Shown here: positions 53,350 through 61,940 of the stretch, piece after piece
How the letters are laid out: each line of letters starts with the position of its first letter
Numbering within the stretch: position 1 is the first letter of the stretch
Assembly: GCF_013375535.1 (NCBI RefSeq)
Contig: NZ_JABXJG010000001.1
Location: 2,108,001-2,172,000 of the forward strand
Direction of reading: 5' to 3'
DNA: 64,000 bases
Origin: Sphingobium sp. 15-1
Lineage (GTDB): Bacteria > Pseudomonadota > Alphaproteobacteria > Sphingomonadales > Sphingomonadaceae
The notes under the pieces: generated by a model
Database searches by the model: none
What the model was told of the DNA's origin: nothing
The model's input: the letters and a program-made list of their open reading frames with translations, nothing else
Made by a program: the position numbers and the translations under genes

Positions 53350-55242
53350 ATGAAGGCGACGGGCGGCGTGCATAGCGATAAAGCGAGCGGATCGACGCCC
53401 AGCCGGGCGTTCGAGCATCTGCCGCCGGAAAGGCGGCTGGCCATGCTCGCGCAGGATTTCGCCGCGGCCCCCCGCGACCTGCCCCATCGTCCCTTCAACA
53501 TCGACCTCTGGGCCAGGCGGACGCTGGTCGTGCTGCTCGCCTTGCTCCCCGCCTCCATGGCGGCGCATGAGATGCGGCGGTCCATCGGTCTGGACGGCAT
53601 TTCGACCTGGGAGGGGGTCTATCTCGCCCTGTTCATCCCGCTTTTCGCCTGGATCGCCTTCGGTTTCGCGACCAGCCTGATCGGTTTTCTGCTGCTGACC
53701 ATGGGCAGGGTCCAGGGCGTCCGCCCCTATCGCGCGCGCACCGCGCCGCCTCTGCGCGGACGGACCGCCGTGCTGCTGCCGGTCTGCAACGAGGATTTCC
53801 AGGGCGTGCTGGGCCGCCTGTCGATCATGGAGCGCTCCTTGGCGCAAGTGATGGGCGGGGAACGCTTCGAATTCTTCATCCTGAGCGATTCCAACGCCGA
53901 CAATGGCGAGATTGAGCGCACCGCCTATCTGAAAATGCGCAAGGGCTTCTCCCGCCCGGTCCATTACCGCCGCCGCGCCCTCAATATCGGCCGCAAGCCC
54001 GGCAATATCGCGGAATGGGTCGAACGCTTCGGCGGCGCTTACGACACTATGATCGTGCTGGATGCCGACAGCGTGATGAGCGGCCAGACCATGGCGCGCC
54101 TCGCCTCCGACATGGAGCGGCACCCCCATGTCGGGCTGATCCAGACGGTGCCGTCGATCGTCGGCGCCACGACCTTCTTCGCCCGCTGGCAGCAGTTCGC
54201 CAGCCGGCTCTTTGGGCCGATCTCCGCCGCCGGGATGATCTGGTGGGCGGGGTCGGAGGGCATGTTCTGGGGCCATAACGCCATCCTGCGGACCAAGGCC
54301 TTCGCGCAAAGCTGCGGCCTGCCCGAACTGCCCGGCCGCGCGCCCTTTGGCGGGCATATCATGAGCCATGACATGGTCGAGGCCGCGCTGCTGCGCCGTC
54401 GCGGCTGGGACGTGCATATCGTCATGGCCGACGACAGTTTCGAGGAATTTCCGCCCTCCCTGCCTGATCTCGCCACCCGCGACCGGCGCTGGTGCCAGGG
54501 CAATATCCAGCATGTGCCGCTGTTGTCGAAGATCAAGGGCATGCACCCGGTCAGCAAGTTCCAGCTTTTCGTCGGCGCGTCGGCCTATTGCACCTCGCCG
54601 CTGTGGCTGGCGCTGATGCTGGTTGTGCTGGGCGGCGCGGCGGCGGGCGTCTGGCCGCCCAGCGCGATCCTACCCTCGGGCAGCCTGCTGGCGCTGACCG
54701 CCGTGCTGCTGTTCGGGCCGAAGCTGCTGGCGCTGCTCTGGGCGCTGGCCGATCCGGCGCGACGCATCGGTTTCGGCGGCGGCGTGCGCATGGTGCGGGG
54801 CGTGCTGGCCGACATTGCGCTATCGATCCTGATGGCGCCGGTCAGCATGCTGACGCAGACCATCAACCTGTTCGGCATATTGATGGGCCGCAAGAGCAGT
54901 TGGAATGGCCAGACCCGCGACCGCGACGGCATGGCGATACTGCCCGCCATCTGGCTGTTCAAATGGCATATCTTGCTGGGCGCGGGGCTGACTCTGCTGG
55001 CGGTCAAGTCCGGCACCTCGCTCGGCTGGATCATGCCGGTGGCGGCGGGATTGGTGTTGGCGCCCTTCTTCGCGGCCTTCACGGCGCGCAAGGATTGGGG
55101 CAGCCATGTCGCGAAAAGCGGGCTGTTCCAAGTGGCGGAGCCCTGGTGGCGGATGCAGAATTATCAGAAGACGCGCTATCGGCAGCTTCAACTCGACAAT
55201 GCGCCGATCAAGGACTTTTCCAACGCCGCGAATGATAGTTGA
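53350..55242 (+). CDS. opgH: Glucan glucosyltransferase OpgH
   Basis: An inner-membrane family-2 glycosyltransferase (630 residues) that polymerises the beta-glucan backbone from UDP-glucose. The catalytic domain has LLPVCNEDF near residue 140, LDADSVMSG near 236 and RDRRWCQGN near 377 (the QxxRW-like acceptor motif is RRWCQ). Several membrane helices flank it (about 58-75, 95-118, and 415 onward). It is shorter than E. coli OpgH (847), mainly at the N- and C-termini. It forms a two-gene unit with opgG. Confidence 0.93.
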   Translation: MKATGGVHSDKASGSTPSRAFEHLPPERRLAMLAQDFAAAPRDLPHRPFNIDLWARRTLVVLLALLPASMAAHEMRRSIGLDGISTWEGVYLALFIPLFAWIAFGFATSLIGFLLLTMGRVQGVRPYRARTAPPLRGRTAVLLPVCNEDFQGVLGRLSIMERSLAQVMGGERFEFFILSDSNADNGEIERTAYLKMRKGFSRPVHYRRRALNIGRKPGNIAEWVERFGGAYDTMIVLDADSVMSGQTMARLASDMERHPHVGLIQTVPSIVGATTFFARWQQFASRLFGPISAAGMIWWAGSEGMFWGHNAILRTKAFAQSCGLPELPGRAPFGGHIMSHDMVEAALLRRRGWDVHIVMADDSFEEFPPSLPDLATRDRRWCQGNIQHVPLLSKIKGMHPVSKFQLFVGASAYCTSPLWLALMLVVLGGAAAGVWPPSAILPSGSLLALTAVLLFGPKLLALLWALADPARRIGFGGGVRMVRGVLADIALSILMAPVSMLTQTINLFGILMGRKSSWNGQTRDRDGMAILPAIWLFKWHILLGAGLTLLAVKSGTSLGWIMPVAAGLVLAPFFAAFTARKDWGSHVAKSGLFQVAEPWWRMQNYQKTRYRQLQLDNAPIKDFSNAANDS

Positions 55243-55276
55243 GCCGCAGAACAATGATAGTTAGGCGGCAGAACAT

Positions 55277-55364
55277 CGTGTTCCTGCGAAGGCAGGAACC
55301 CAGTTCCGCCGCCATTCATTTACGCAACGCCTGAACTGGACTCCTGCCTTCGCAGGAGCACGGC
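55277..55364. repeat. Palindromic intergenic repeat, family A (copy 4)
   Basis: CGTGTTCCTGCGAAGGCAGG and CTGCCTTCGCAGGAGCACGG are the two ends. It lies between the convergent opgH and fliA genes. Confidence 0.88.
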
Positions 55365-55388
55365 ACGCCTAAAGGAAAGCAAAGGGAT

Positions 55389-56126
55389 TCAATCCCAATC
55401 CCGCAATTTCTCGCGCAGCTTGTCGAGCGCCGCCTTCTTGATCTGACACACCCGCGCCGCGCCGATGTCCAGCGTGGCGCCGATTTCGTCGAGATTCAGT
55501 TCCTCGACAAAATAGAGCTGAAGCACCAACGCCTCCCGCTGCGGCAATTCCCCGATGCACTTGGCGAGCGCGGCTTTAAGCGACTCCCGTTCCATCACAT
55601 CGTCGGCGCGGTCCTCGACATCGGCAAACCACATGGACTGGTCGGAATAGACCTCGTCCATGCTGGTATGCTGCACCATCTCGCAACTATCCGCCACCTC
55701 ACGATAGGCGGAGGCGTCCAGCCCCATCTCCACGGACATTTCCGCTTCCAGCGGCGCCCGGCCGAGCTTCTGTTCCAGCCGGTTGCGGATGGCCCCCAAT
55801 TGCTTGCGCTGGGCCATGGCGGAACGAGTCATGGTCGCATGGCGGCGCAGATGGTCGATCATCGCCCCGCGCACGCGCATCTGCGCATAGGAGGCGAAGC
55901 CCAGGCCCCGATCTTCGAACCCATTGGCCGCCTCCACCAGCGCGACCATGCCGATCTGGAGCAGATCCTCGATCTCGATCGCGCTCGATACCCGGCCATG
56001 GACATGCCAAGCGGTCTTGCGCACCAGCGGCATATATTGCCGCGCCAGCCGTTCGGGCGAATTGGCATGGGCGGACCGGCCATAGGTGTTGGTATCGGAA
56101 CCGGCGGCGACCCTATTCATGAACAT
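55389..56126 (-). CDS. fliA: Flagellar sigma factor FliA (sigma-28)
   Basis: The alternative sigma factor for late flagellar genes, 245 residues. Region 2 carries EIEDLLQIGMVALVEAANGF and FASYAQMRVRGAMIDHLRR. Region 3 is KLGRAPLEAEMSVEMG. Region 4 has LPQREALVLQLYFVEELNLDEIG and a recognition helix ARVCQIKKAAL. AGGAG precedes the ATG. It is 12 bases after flhA, in the transglycosylase-flhA-fliA operon. FlgM, its antagonist, is encoded at 59689-59970. Confidence 0.96.
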   Translation of the reverse strand: MFMNRVAAGSDTNTYGRSAHANSPERLARQYMPLVRKTAWHVHGRVSSAIEIEDLLQIGMVALVEAANGFEDRGLGFASYAQMRVRGAMIDHLRRHATMTRSAMAQRKQLGAIRNRLEQKLGRAPLEAEMSVEMGLDASAYREVADSCEMVQHTSMDEVYSDQSMWFADVEDRADDVMERESLKAALAKCIGELPQREALVLQLYFVEELNLDEIGATLDIGAARVCQIKKAALDKLREKLRDWD

Positions 56127-56138
56127 TGGTCAGGCTCC

Positions 56139-58259
56139 TCAGGCAACGCGTTCGCGAGCAGGCAGGGGGTCGTGGCGCGGCGCGGGCCGCTGCTCGCCGC
56201 CGACCACCGCGACGACTTCCACGCCCTTGCCATCGGGAATTTCCAGGAAGGACAGCACCGGCGTTTCCGGCAGATGCGGCTTGAACAGCCGCGCCAGCGC
56301 CCGCCGCGCCACCGGCGAAGTGACGATGGCGAAGTTGCGCGCCTGACCCAGCAGAGGACGAGCGGCGGTCACCACCGCCTCGATGATGCGGTTGGCGAGC
56401 GCGGGCTCGATCGGGTGACGGGCATCGCCCGCAACGCGCATGGCCTGCGCCAGCAACGCTTCCAGATCGCCGTCCAGCGTGATCACCGGCAGCGGCATCT
56501 TCACCGGCACCAGCCCCTGGATGATCAGCGAACCGATCCGCTGGCGCACCGCTTCGACCAACTGGTCGAGGTTCATGTCCGGACGAGCCGCATCGACCAT
56601 CGCCTCGCAGATGCGGCGGAAGTCCTTGAGCGGGATGCCCTCCGCCAGCAGGGCGCGGCAGAGCGCGCTGATCTGCGTCAGGTTCAGCAGGCCGGGCGTC
56701 AGGCCATCGACCAGTTGCGGCGCGGCGTCCTTGAGGTTGTCGAGCAGCTTGCGCGCTTCGTCCAGGCCGAACATCTCGCTCGCGTTCATCGCGATAAGCT
56801 GGTTGAGATGGGTGGCGACGACCGTCGGCGGATCGACCACCGTATAGCCCGCGACCACCGCTTCGCTGCGCTTGGCGGGCGAAATCCAGACGGCATCCAG
56901 GCCGAAGGTCGGGTCTTTCGCCTCGCGGCCGGACACCGTGCCCTCCAGCGCGCCGCTGTCGAGCGCCAGCAGATCGTCGGGGAAAATCTCGTCCTCGCCC
57001 ACAACGACGCCGGCGATGGTGATGCGATATTGGTTCGGCTCCAGCGCCAGATTGTCCTTCACGCGGACCATCGGCACGACAAAGCCCAGTTCCTTGGACA
57101 ACTGGCGACGAATGCCGGTGATGCGGGCCATCAGCGGCGCGCCCTTGCGTTCGTCCACCAGGCCGATCAGGCCATAGCCGATCTCCAGCCCCAGCACCGC
57201 GCCGTCGGACACGTCGTTCCATTCGATGAGCGCCGGGTTGGGCGGCGGCGCTGCGGGTTCAGGCTCGGCGGCCTTGCGCTGGCTCGACTTGCGCAGATGC
57301 CAGGCGATTCCGCCCGCGACCGCAGCGGCGGGCAGGATGATCATGTGCGGCATGCCCGGCAGCACGCCCAGGAAAGTCAGGATCGCCGCGACCGGCATCC
57401 ATGCCTTGCCCGAACCGAACTGGCTGGTGATCTGGTTCGACAGATCTTCCTCGCTGCCGACGCGGGTGACGATGGCGGCGGCGGCGATGGAAAGCAGCAG
57501 CGCCGGAATCTGGGCCACCAGCGCATCGCCGATGGCCAGGATGATATAGGTCTGCGCGGCCTCGCCAATGCTCAGCTTATGGCTGACCACGCCCAATATG
57601 ATGCCGCCGACGATGTTGATGGCCAGGATCAATATGCCCGCGACCGCGTCGCCCTTCACGAATTTCGACGCACCGTCCATGGAGCCGTAGAAGTCGGCTT
57701 CCGTCGCGACTTCGCGGCGGCGGACCTTGGCCTCTTCCGGGGTCAGCAGTCCGGCATTCATGTCGGCGTCGATCGCCATCTGCTTGCCGGGCAAGGCGTC
57801 CAGGGTGAAGCGCGCCGACACTTCCGACACGCGGCCCGCGCCCTTGGTGATGACCACCAGATTGATGATCATCAGGATCGCGAAGACGAAGATGCCGACG
57901 ACATAATCGCCGCCGATCAGGAAGTGGCCGAACGCCTCGATGACATGGCCTGCCGAATCCGTCCCTTCATGCCCGTTCACCAGCACCACGCGGGTGGACG
58001 CCACGTTCAGCGCCAGCCGCAGCAGGGTCGCGAACAGCAGCACCGTCGGGAAGCTGGAGAAGTCGAGCGGTTTCGCGGCGTTCAGCGCCACCATCAGCAC
58101 GGCCAGCGAGATCATGATGTTGGTGATGAACCCAATATCCAGCATGACCGCGGGCACCGGCACCATCATGAACAGCACGACCATCAGCGTTGCAAAGGGC
58201 AGCACCGCCCCCTTGGCGGCGCTCATCCAGATCTTCGCTTTGACTTGGGCAGGAGTCAT
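56139..58259 (-). CDS. flhA: Flagellar export gate protein FlhA
   Basis: The largest export-gate membrane protein, 706 residues. Eight membrane helices are in the first 330 residues, with the FHIPEP-like loop region AGRVSEVSARFTLDALPGKQMAID and LLTPEEAKVRRREV. The soluble C-terminal domain binds chaperones. Size is typical. It lies between the SLT transglycosylase gene and fliA. Confidence 0.96.
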   Translation of the reverse strand: MTPAQVKAKIWMSAAKGAVLPFATLMVVLFMMVPVPAVMLDIGFITNIMISLAVLMVALNAAKPLDFSSFPTVLLFATLLRLALNVASTRVVLVNGHEGTDSAGHVIEAFGHFLIGGDYVVGIFVFAILMIINLVVITKGAGRVSEVSARFTLDALPGKQMAIDADMNAGLLTPEEAKVRRREVATEADFYGSMDGASKFVKGDAVAGILILAINIVGGIILGVVSHKLSIGEAAQTYIILAIGDALVAQIPALLLSIAAAAIVTRVGSEEDLSNQITSQFGSGKAWMPVAAILTFLGVLPGMPHMIILPAAAVAGGIAWHLRKSSQRKAAEPEPAAPPPNPALIEWNDVSDGAVLGLEIGYGLIGLVDERKGAPLMARITGIRRQLSKELGFVVPMVRVKDNLALEPNQYRITIAGVVVGEDEIFPDDLLALDSGALEGTVSGREAKDPTFGLDAVWISPAKRSEAVVAGYTVVDPPTVVATHLNQLIAMNASEMFGLDEARKLLDNLKDAAPQLVDGLTPGLLNLTQISALCRALLAEGIPLKDFRRICEAMVDAARPDMNLDQLVEAVRQRIGSLIIQGLVPVKMPLPVITLDGDLEALLAQAMRVAGDARHPIEPALANRIIEAVVTAARPLLGQARNFAIVTSPVARRALARLFKPHLPETPVLSFLEIPDGKGVEVVAVVGGEQRPAPRHDPLPARERVA

Positions 58260-58268
58260 TGTCGGCCG

Positions 58269-59090
58269 TTACCTTCCGAGGGTGGCGAGCATGAGATAGG
58301 CGAGGCGCGCCGTCTGCGGTTCCGGCCGGACGGTGACGTCGGCGGCGGTCGCAAGGCGCTGGGTTTCGATCCGCACATAGTCGGCGGGCTGCACGGTCTT
58401 CGCGCCGGAGGGCAAAGACGCGTCTGCATATTGAATGTCGCCGCCGCCGACCGAATCGAAGCCCTTCTGGAGCTTCGCGGCAAAGCGGTCGCGGATTTCG
58501 GCAAAGCTGCGGGCGTTGCCCTGCCTGTCGTAGAAGATGGACCGGTTGGCGCGGGCAGCGGCCGGGAACATCGACGCCGCCGTGGCATCGGGCGCGCGGT
58601 CGTTCATCGACAGGAATTTGCTCGCCCCACCGACGCCCAGAAAATGGGCCATATAGAGGTCCACCGGCTCGGCTTCGCGGCCAAGGCGCTGTTCCAGAGT
58701 GGCCTTGTTGTCGGCGGCATGCTCGGCCGCCATGACGGAGGCGGTTTCGGGATGCTTGCGCAGGTCGAGTATCTGCTGACGAAGATCGGGGTCGGACACA
58801 TAATAGCGGCCGTTGCTGCCCCGGCTGATCGCGTCGGCGGCCCAGCCCAGGCCATATTCGCTGCCATGCTGGTCGATGACCGCCAGCCAGCTCTGGTCGA
58901 CAAACTGGTACAGCCCGGTCGCGGAGGAGGTCGTCGCGCGGGCGGTCGGGTTCAGGCTGCTCTCGATCTTGGCCTGCCCCAGCAGATAGGCGAAGTCCAC
59001 GCCCGTCCGACGGCTGGCCATGGCGATCGCGTTGGTCACGCGATCGCCCGCCGAAGCGCCCGTTGCTCTGATGTCTGCGAATGCCGACAC
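58269..59090 (-). CDS. Lytic transglycosylase (SLT domain) of the flagellar cluster
   Basis: A 273-residue protein. The N-terminal third has the SLT pattern with catalytic Glu in QAKIESSLNP and then ATGLYQFVDQSWLAVI near residues 40-70. It would cut peptidoglycan, here probably to let the rod pass. The start is put at the GTG at 59090 because a sigma-54 promoter (59129-59145) lies inside the longer open frame to 59273. No obvious signal peptide follows that start, which is odd for a periplasmic enzyme; export through the flagellar system is possible. First gene before flhA-fliA. Confidence 0.8.
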   Translation of the reverse strand: MSAFADIRATGASAGDRVTNAIAMASRRTGVDFAYLLGQAKIESSLNPTARATTSSATGLYQFVDQSWLAVIDQHGSEYGLGWAADAISRGSNGRYYVSDPDLRQQILDLRKHPETASVMAAEHAADNKATLEQRLGREAEPVDLYMAHFLGVGGASKFLSMNDRAPDATAASMFPAAARANRSIFYDRQGNARSFAEIRDRFAAKLQKGFDSVGGGDIQYADASLPSGAKTVQPADYVRIETQRLATAADVTVRPEPQTARLAYLMLATLGR

Positions 59091-59128
59091 TGGTTCGATC
59101 AATCCCCGTTGGTACCGGGGGTCATTAG

Positions 59129-59145
59129 AGCAAGCGACGTGCCAA
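59129..59145 (-). promoter_or_regulatory. Sigma-54 promoter of the transglycosylase-flhA-fliA operon
   Basis: On the minus strand TTGGCACGTCGCTTGCT matches the -24/-12 consensus TGGCACG-N4-TTGCW with exact spacing (GG, ten bases, GC). Transcription would start near 59118, about 30 bases before the transglycosylase start. Confidence 0.88.
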
Positions 59146-59212
59146 GATTTGGTTAACGCGCGCTCATAATTTGCTTTTTTGAGGGTGGCAGTCTGGATCG
59201 CATCAGGGCGCG

Positions 59213-59300
59213 ACGTGCTCCTGCGAAGGCAGGAGTCCAGTCCAAACGGCTGTGCAATAAGCAGCGGCGGCACTGGGCTCCTGCCTTCGCAGGAGCACGG
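59213..59300. repeat. Palindromic intergenic repeat, family A (copy 5)
   Basis: CGTGCTCCTGCGAAGGCAGG and CTGCCTTCGCAGGAGCACGG are the two perfect ends. It lies between the flgN-like gene and the sigma-54 promoter of the next operon. Confidence 0.9.
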
Positions 59301-59326
59301 TATCGCCTAGGATTTCCAATAGAACG

Positions 59327-59352
59327 CAAAAAGGGCGCCACTAGGGGCGCCC
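59327..59352 (-). terminator. Rho-independent terminator of the flgA-flgM-flgN operon
   Basis: On the minus strand GGGCGCC and GGCGCCC form a stem around a six-base loop and are followed by TTTTTG. It lies 23 bases after the stop of the flgN-like gene. Confidence 0.85.
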
Positions 59353-59375
59353 ATATAATTTGAGGGATCAGGCTT

Positions 59376-59684
59376 TTAGCGGCCGTAAACCAAAGGCGCC
59401 GTTTCCGCGCCCTGCGCCGCCAAGATGGCGAGCCGCTGATTCGCATGGTCCGCGAGCAGGTTGGTGCGAATCCGCGCCGATTCCATCAGCGGTTGCAGCG
59501 CCTTCAACCGCTCCTTCACCGCTTCATCCGATCGCCACACGCCGATAGCGCGCACGGCGGACGCCGCTTTGGCGATCCGCCGGCTTGCCGATTCGATCAC
59601 CGCCGGGTCCACGCCGTCCAGCGCGGCGCGCAGCTCTTCGAAAGCCGCGCTCAGTTCGTCCAGCGCTGCAAGACCGAGAGGCAT
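59376..59684 (-). CDS. FlgN-like flagellar export chaperone
   Basis: A 102-residue helical protein (LAALDELSAAFEELRAALDG, LKALQPLMESARIRTNLLADHANQRL). Family sequence identity is weak, but helical build, size and place directly after flgM are those of FlgN, the chaperone for hook-associated proteins. The start at 59684 lies 4 bases after the flgM stop. Confidence 0.65.
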   Translation of the reverse strand: MPLGLAALDELSAAFEELRAALDGVDPAVIESASRRIAKAASAVRAIGVWRSDEAVKERLKALQPLMESARIRTNLLADHANQRLAILAAQGAETAPLVYGR

Positions 59685-59688
59685 GGGT

Positions 59689-59970
59689 TCAGCCGGCCGT
59701 CGGCAGATCGAGCGCCAGCATGCGGTCGGCAATGGCCGCCGGATCGACCGGATAATTGCCCGATGCGATGGCGGCCTTGATGGCCGCGACGCGATCCATG
59801 TCGACCGGCGCGCCTTCCGCCGCCATGCGGGCAGCGGGGCTGGCCGAACCGGCGGATGCGGACGCGCTGGCGGTCGAACCGGTCGCCGCGCTGCGCGTCG
59901 TCTTGCCGCCTTCCTTCAGGCGATTCGCCTCTATGGCGGCGCTGATATTCTGGCCGACAGACTTGATCAT
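59689..59970 (-). CDS. flgM: Anti-sigma-28 factor FlgM
   Basis: A 93-residue FliA inhibitor. The first half is low-complexity (Ser, Ala, Gly, Thr). The C-terminal inhibitory region has RVAAIKAAIASGNYPVDPAAIADRML, the FlgM signature. It is released by export through the finished hook. It follows flgA and precedes the flgN-like gene. Confidence 0.9.
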   Translation of the reverse strand: MIKSVGQNISAAIEANRLKEGGKTTRSAATGSTASASASAGSASPAARMAAEGAPVDMDRVAAIKAAIASGNYPVDPAAIADRMLALDLPTAG

Positions 59971-60016
59971 CGTTTCAATCCTTCATTCGTCCCGCACAGT
60001 CTATATACGGCCGGGT

Positions 60017-60565
60017 TCAAAAATTATTAAATCCCGGAACACGAACTATTCCCATGTCCACGACCTGCGCCAGAATCGGCGCGGCCTTCTTGTCCTCGCG
60101 CACGCGGATCGTCTGACCCACGGCGCCGTCCTCGTCCGCAACCATCATGCGCGAGACGCTGAAACTGGCATTGCCCGCCATCAATTGGACGGGGTCGCCC
60201 TTCTTCACGACGGCTTCCCTGGCGATGGGGCGTACAGCAGGCGCGTAGCGCGGAACCGGCCCGGAAGCCGCCGCGGCGCCCCCCGAGCCCAAAGGCACGC
60301 GAATCCGCCAGCCCAGTGCATCGCATTTGACGATGGCCGCGCCAAAGACCGGCCCGTCGACGCTGGGCGTCGTAGGGCAGGCGGCCAGCCGCAACCGCCG
60401 GTCCACCGGCGCGATCGGGCCGCCCGGTTCGCCCATATTGGCGCCGACGGTCATGGCGACCAGACTGTCGATACGGTCCAGATTCTCGAACTTCTGCTGC
60501 GCCAGCGCAGGATCGGATGCCGATATGGACAGCGCCAGAAGGAGGATCTTGGGCAAATTCGTCAC
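60017..60565 (-). CDS. flgA: P-ring assembly chaperone FlgA
   Basis: A periplasmic protein of 182 residues with a signal peptide (cleavage near PALAQQ). The SAF-like C-terminal domain has AREAVVKKGDPVQLMAGNASFSVS and GQTIRVREDKKAAPILAQVVD, ending GIVRVPGF. A sigma-54 promoter lies 42 bases upstream. It is first in flgA-flgM-flgN. Confidence 0.92.
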   Translation of the reverse strand: MTNLPKILLLALSISASDPALAQQKFENLDRIDSLVAMTVGANMGEPGGPIAPVDRRLRLAACPTTPSVDGPVFGAAIVKCDALGWRIRVPLGSGGAAAASGPVPRYAPAVRPIAREAVVKKGDPVQLMAGNASFSVSRMMVADEDGAVGQTIRVREDKKAAPILAQVVDMGIVRVPGFNNF

Positions 60566-60606
60566 GGTGTCTCTCCGATGATGCGGACAGGGTTAACCAT
60601 GAGCTA

Positions 60607-60622
60607 CGCAATATTCGTGCCA
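60607..60622 (-). promoter_or_regulatory. Sigma-54 promoter of flgA
   Basis: On the minus strand TGGCACGAATATTGCG matches TGGCACG-N4-TTGC exactly with correct -24/-12 spacing. Transcription would start near 60596, about 30 bases before the flgA start. Confidence 0.88.
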
Positions 60623-60673
60623 CGTGTGTGGGGGGCTGGAGATGGAGGCGTGAGGCACGCCCAAAAACAACAT

Positions 60674-60763
60674 CGTCATGCTGAACTTGTTTCAGCATCC
60701 ATTTCTCCCCACGCGCCGAGGCTCTTGGGGCACGATGGATGCTGAAACAAGTTCAGCATGACG
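60674..60763. repeat. Palindromic intergenic repeat, family B (copy 2)
   Basis: CGTCATGCTGAACTTGTTTC and GAAACAAGTTCAGCATGACG are perfect inverted ends about 50 bases apart. It lies between motB and the flgA promoter. Confidence 0.9.
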
Positions 60764-60789
60764 GAGTAGGTGTAGGGGAAACTTTCGCC

Positions 60790-61275
60790 CTAACGCCCCT
60801 GCGCTATCAGGATCACTTGCCCTTTGCCGCTATCGCCATCCAATTGGTCCAGCCCTCGCAACACCAGCCGGTCGCCGCCTATCCCATCCGCCTTCAGCGC
60901 CCGCGCCACCGCGCCCAGACGCGCCGCCGACAAGTCCCAGCCGTCGAAACGCTGACGCGCACCGTCCGTCCCGCGGCTGCTCACCTCCAGCCGCTCCCGG
61001 CTCAGAGCATAGCGATCCGACACAGCCTTCAGTCGCTTCCGGCCTTCCTCGGTCAGCAGCGCCTCGCCGGGCAAGAACAGTTCGGCCGCCCGCATTTCCG
61101 TGGCCTTGGCAATCGTCCGGCCGCCAAATTGCTGTCGCACCTGCGCCAGCATCGCGTCCCGGCGCTGTCCGCTGGCCTGCAGCATCACGAAGAAGCCCAG
61201 CAGCAGCAGCAGCAGATCGGCAAAGCTGAGCGCCCAGCGGCTGCGCCGGACGCCGGAGGATGTCAGGATGCTCAT
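60790..61275 (-). CDS. motB: Compact MotB-like stator protein
   Basis: A 161-residue protein with one N-terminal membrane segment SFADLLLLLLGFFVML, including the proton-carrying Asp after Phe-Ala. A short OmpA-like region (SSRGTDGARQRFDGWDLSAAR, LKADGIGGDRLVLRG) follows. Typical MotB is 250-310 residues, so the linker and parts of the peptidoglycan-binding domain are reduced. Its start overlaps the motA stop by four bases. Confidence 0.8.
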   Translation of the reverse strand: MSILTSSGVRRSRWALSFADLLLLLLGFFVMLQASGQRRDAMLAQVRQQFGGRTIAKATEMRAAELFLPGEALLTEEGRKRLKAVSDRYALSRERLEVSSRGTDGARQRFDGWDLSAARLGAVARALKADGIGGDRLVLRGLDQLDGDSGKGQVILIAQGR

Positions 61276-61940
61276 GCGACCTCGCGGATCGAGGCGCGGC
61301 GCATCGGCACATTTTCCCGCCGGGCAATCGCCGCCATGCGGTCCGCCGCTTCCTTCTGCCAGGCCAGTTCACGCTCCGACAGATCGGCCAGCCGCGCCGC
61401 GATGGGGGCGGCCACGATATTGGCGATCACGACGCCATAAAAGGTGGTGAGCAGGGCCAGCGCCATGGACGGCCCCAGCGTGGCCGGATCGTCCATGCCC
61501 GCGAACATGCCGACCAGCCCGATGATCGTCCCCGCCATGCCCAGAGCGGGCGCCGCGTCGGCTATGGAAAGCCAGACGTTCCGGGCGCTCGCATGCCGCT
61601 GCGCGCGGTCGACCAGGGCCTGCGCCGCCCATAGTTCGAACTGCTCGGTCTTCTCGCAATTGGCGAGCTTGCGCGCCGCCTGGGTCAGAAAGGGATTGGC
61701 GGTCTTCACCCGGTCGGTGCAGGCCAGGCCGCGCAGTTGCGCCACCTGATCGATCTTCAGCAACGCCGCCCGCGCCGCGTCGCGATCCTTGGCCGGATCG
61801 GCGCTCCACAAAGGCTGCAACGCCGCGAAGGCGCGGCCCAGCGCCCGTCCGCCATTCTGGAACAGCGCCACGATGCCGATACCCGCCACCATCGCCAGCA
61901 AGGTCAGGGGATCGAACAAATGCGCCAAGATTCCGACCAT
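61272..61940 (-). CDS. motA: Stator protein MotA
   Basis: A 222-residue MotA-family proton channel subunit. It has membrane segments near residues 10-28, then a cytoplasmic domain, and the paired C-terminal helices with ALGMAGTIIGLVGMFAGMDDPATLGPSMALALLTTFYGVVIAN (read in parts), which is the MotA/TolQ signature. It is smaller than E. coli MotA (295). It is divergent from flgB. Confidence 0.9.
   Translation of the reverse strand: MVGILAHLFDPLTLLAMVAGIGIVALFQNGGRALGRAFAALQPLWSADPAKDRDAARAALLKIDQVAQLRGLACTDRVKTANPFLTQAARKLANCEKTEQFELWAAQALVDRAQRHASARNVWLSIADAAPALGMAGTIIGLVGMFAGMDDPATLGPSMALALLTTFYGVVIANIVAAPIAARLADLSERELAWQKEAADRMAAIARRENVPMRRASIREVA

Noticed and set aside
55668-59156. 1162-codon plus-strand frame opposite fliA, flhA and the transglycosylase
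   Set aside because: Antisense shadow caused by high GC at third positions; no recognisable domain.
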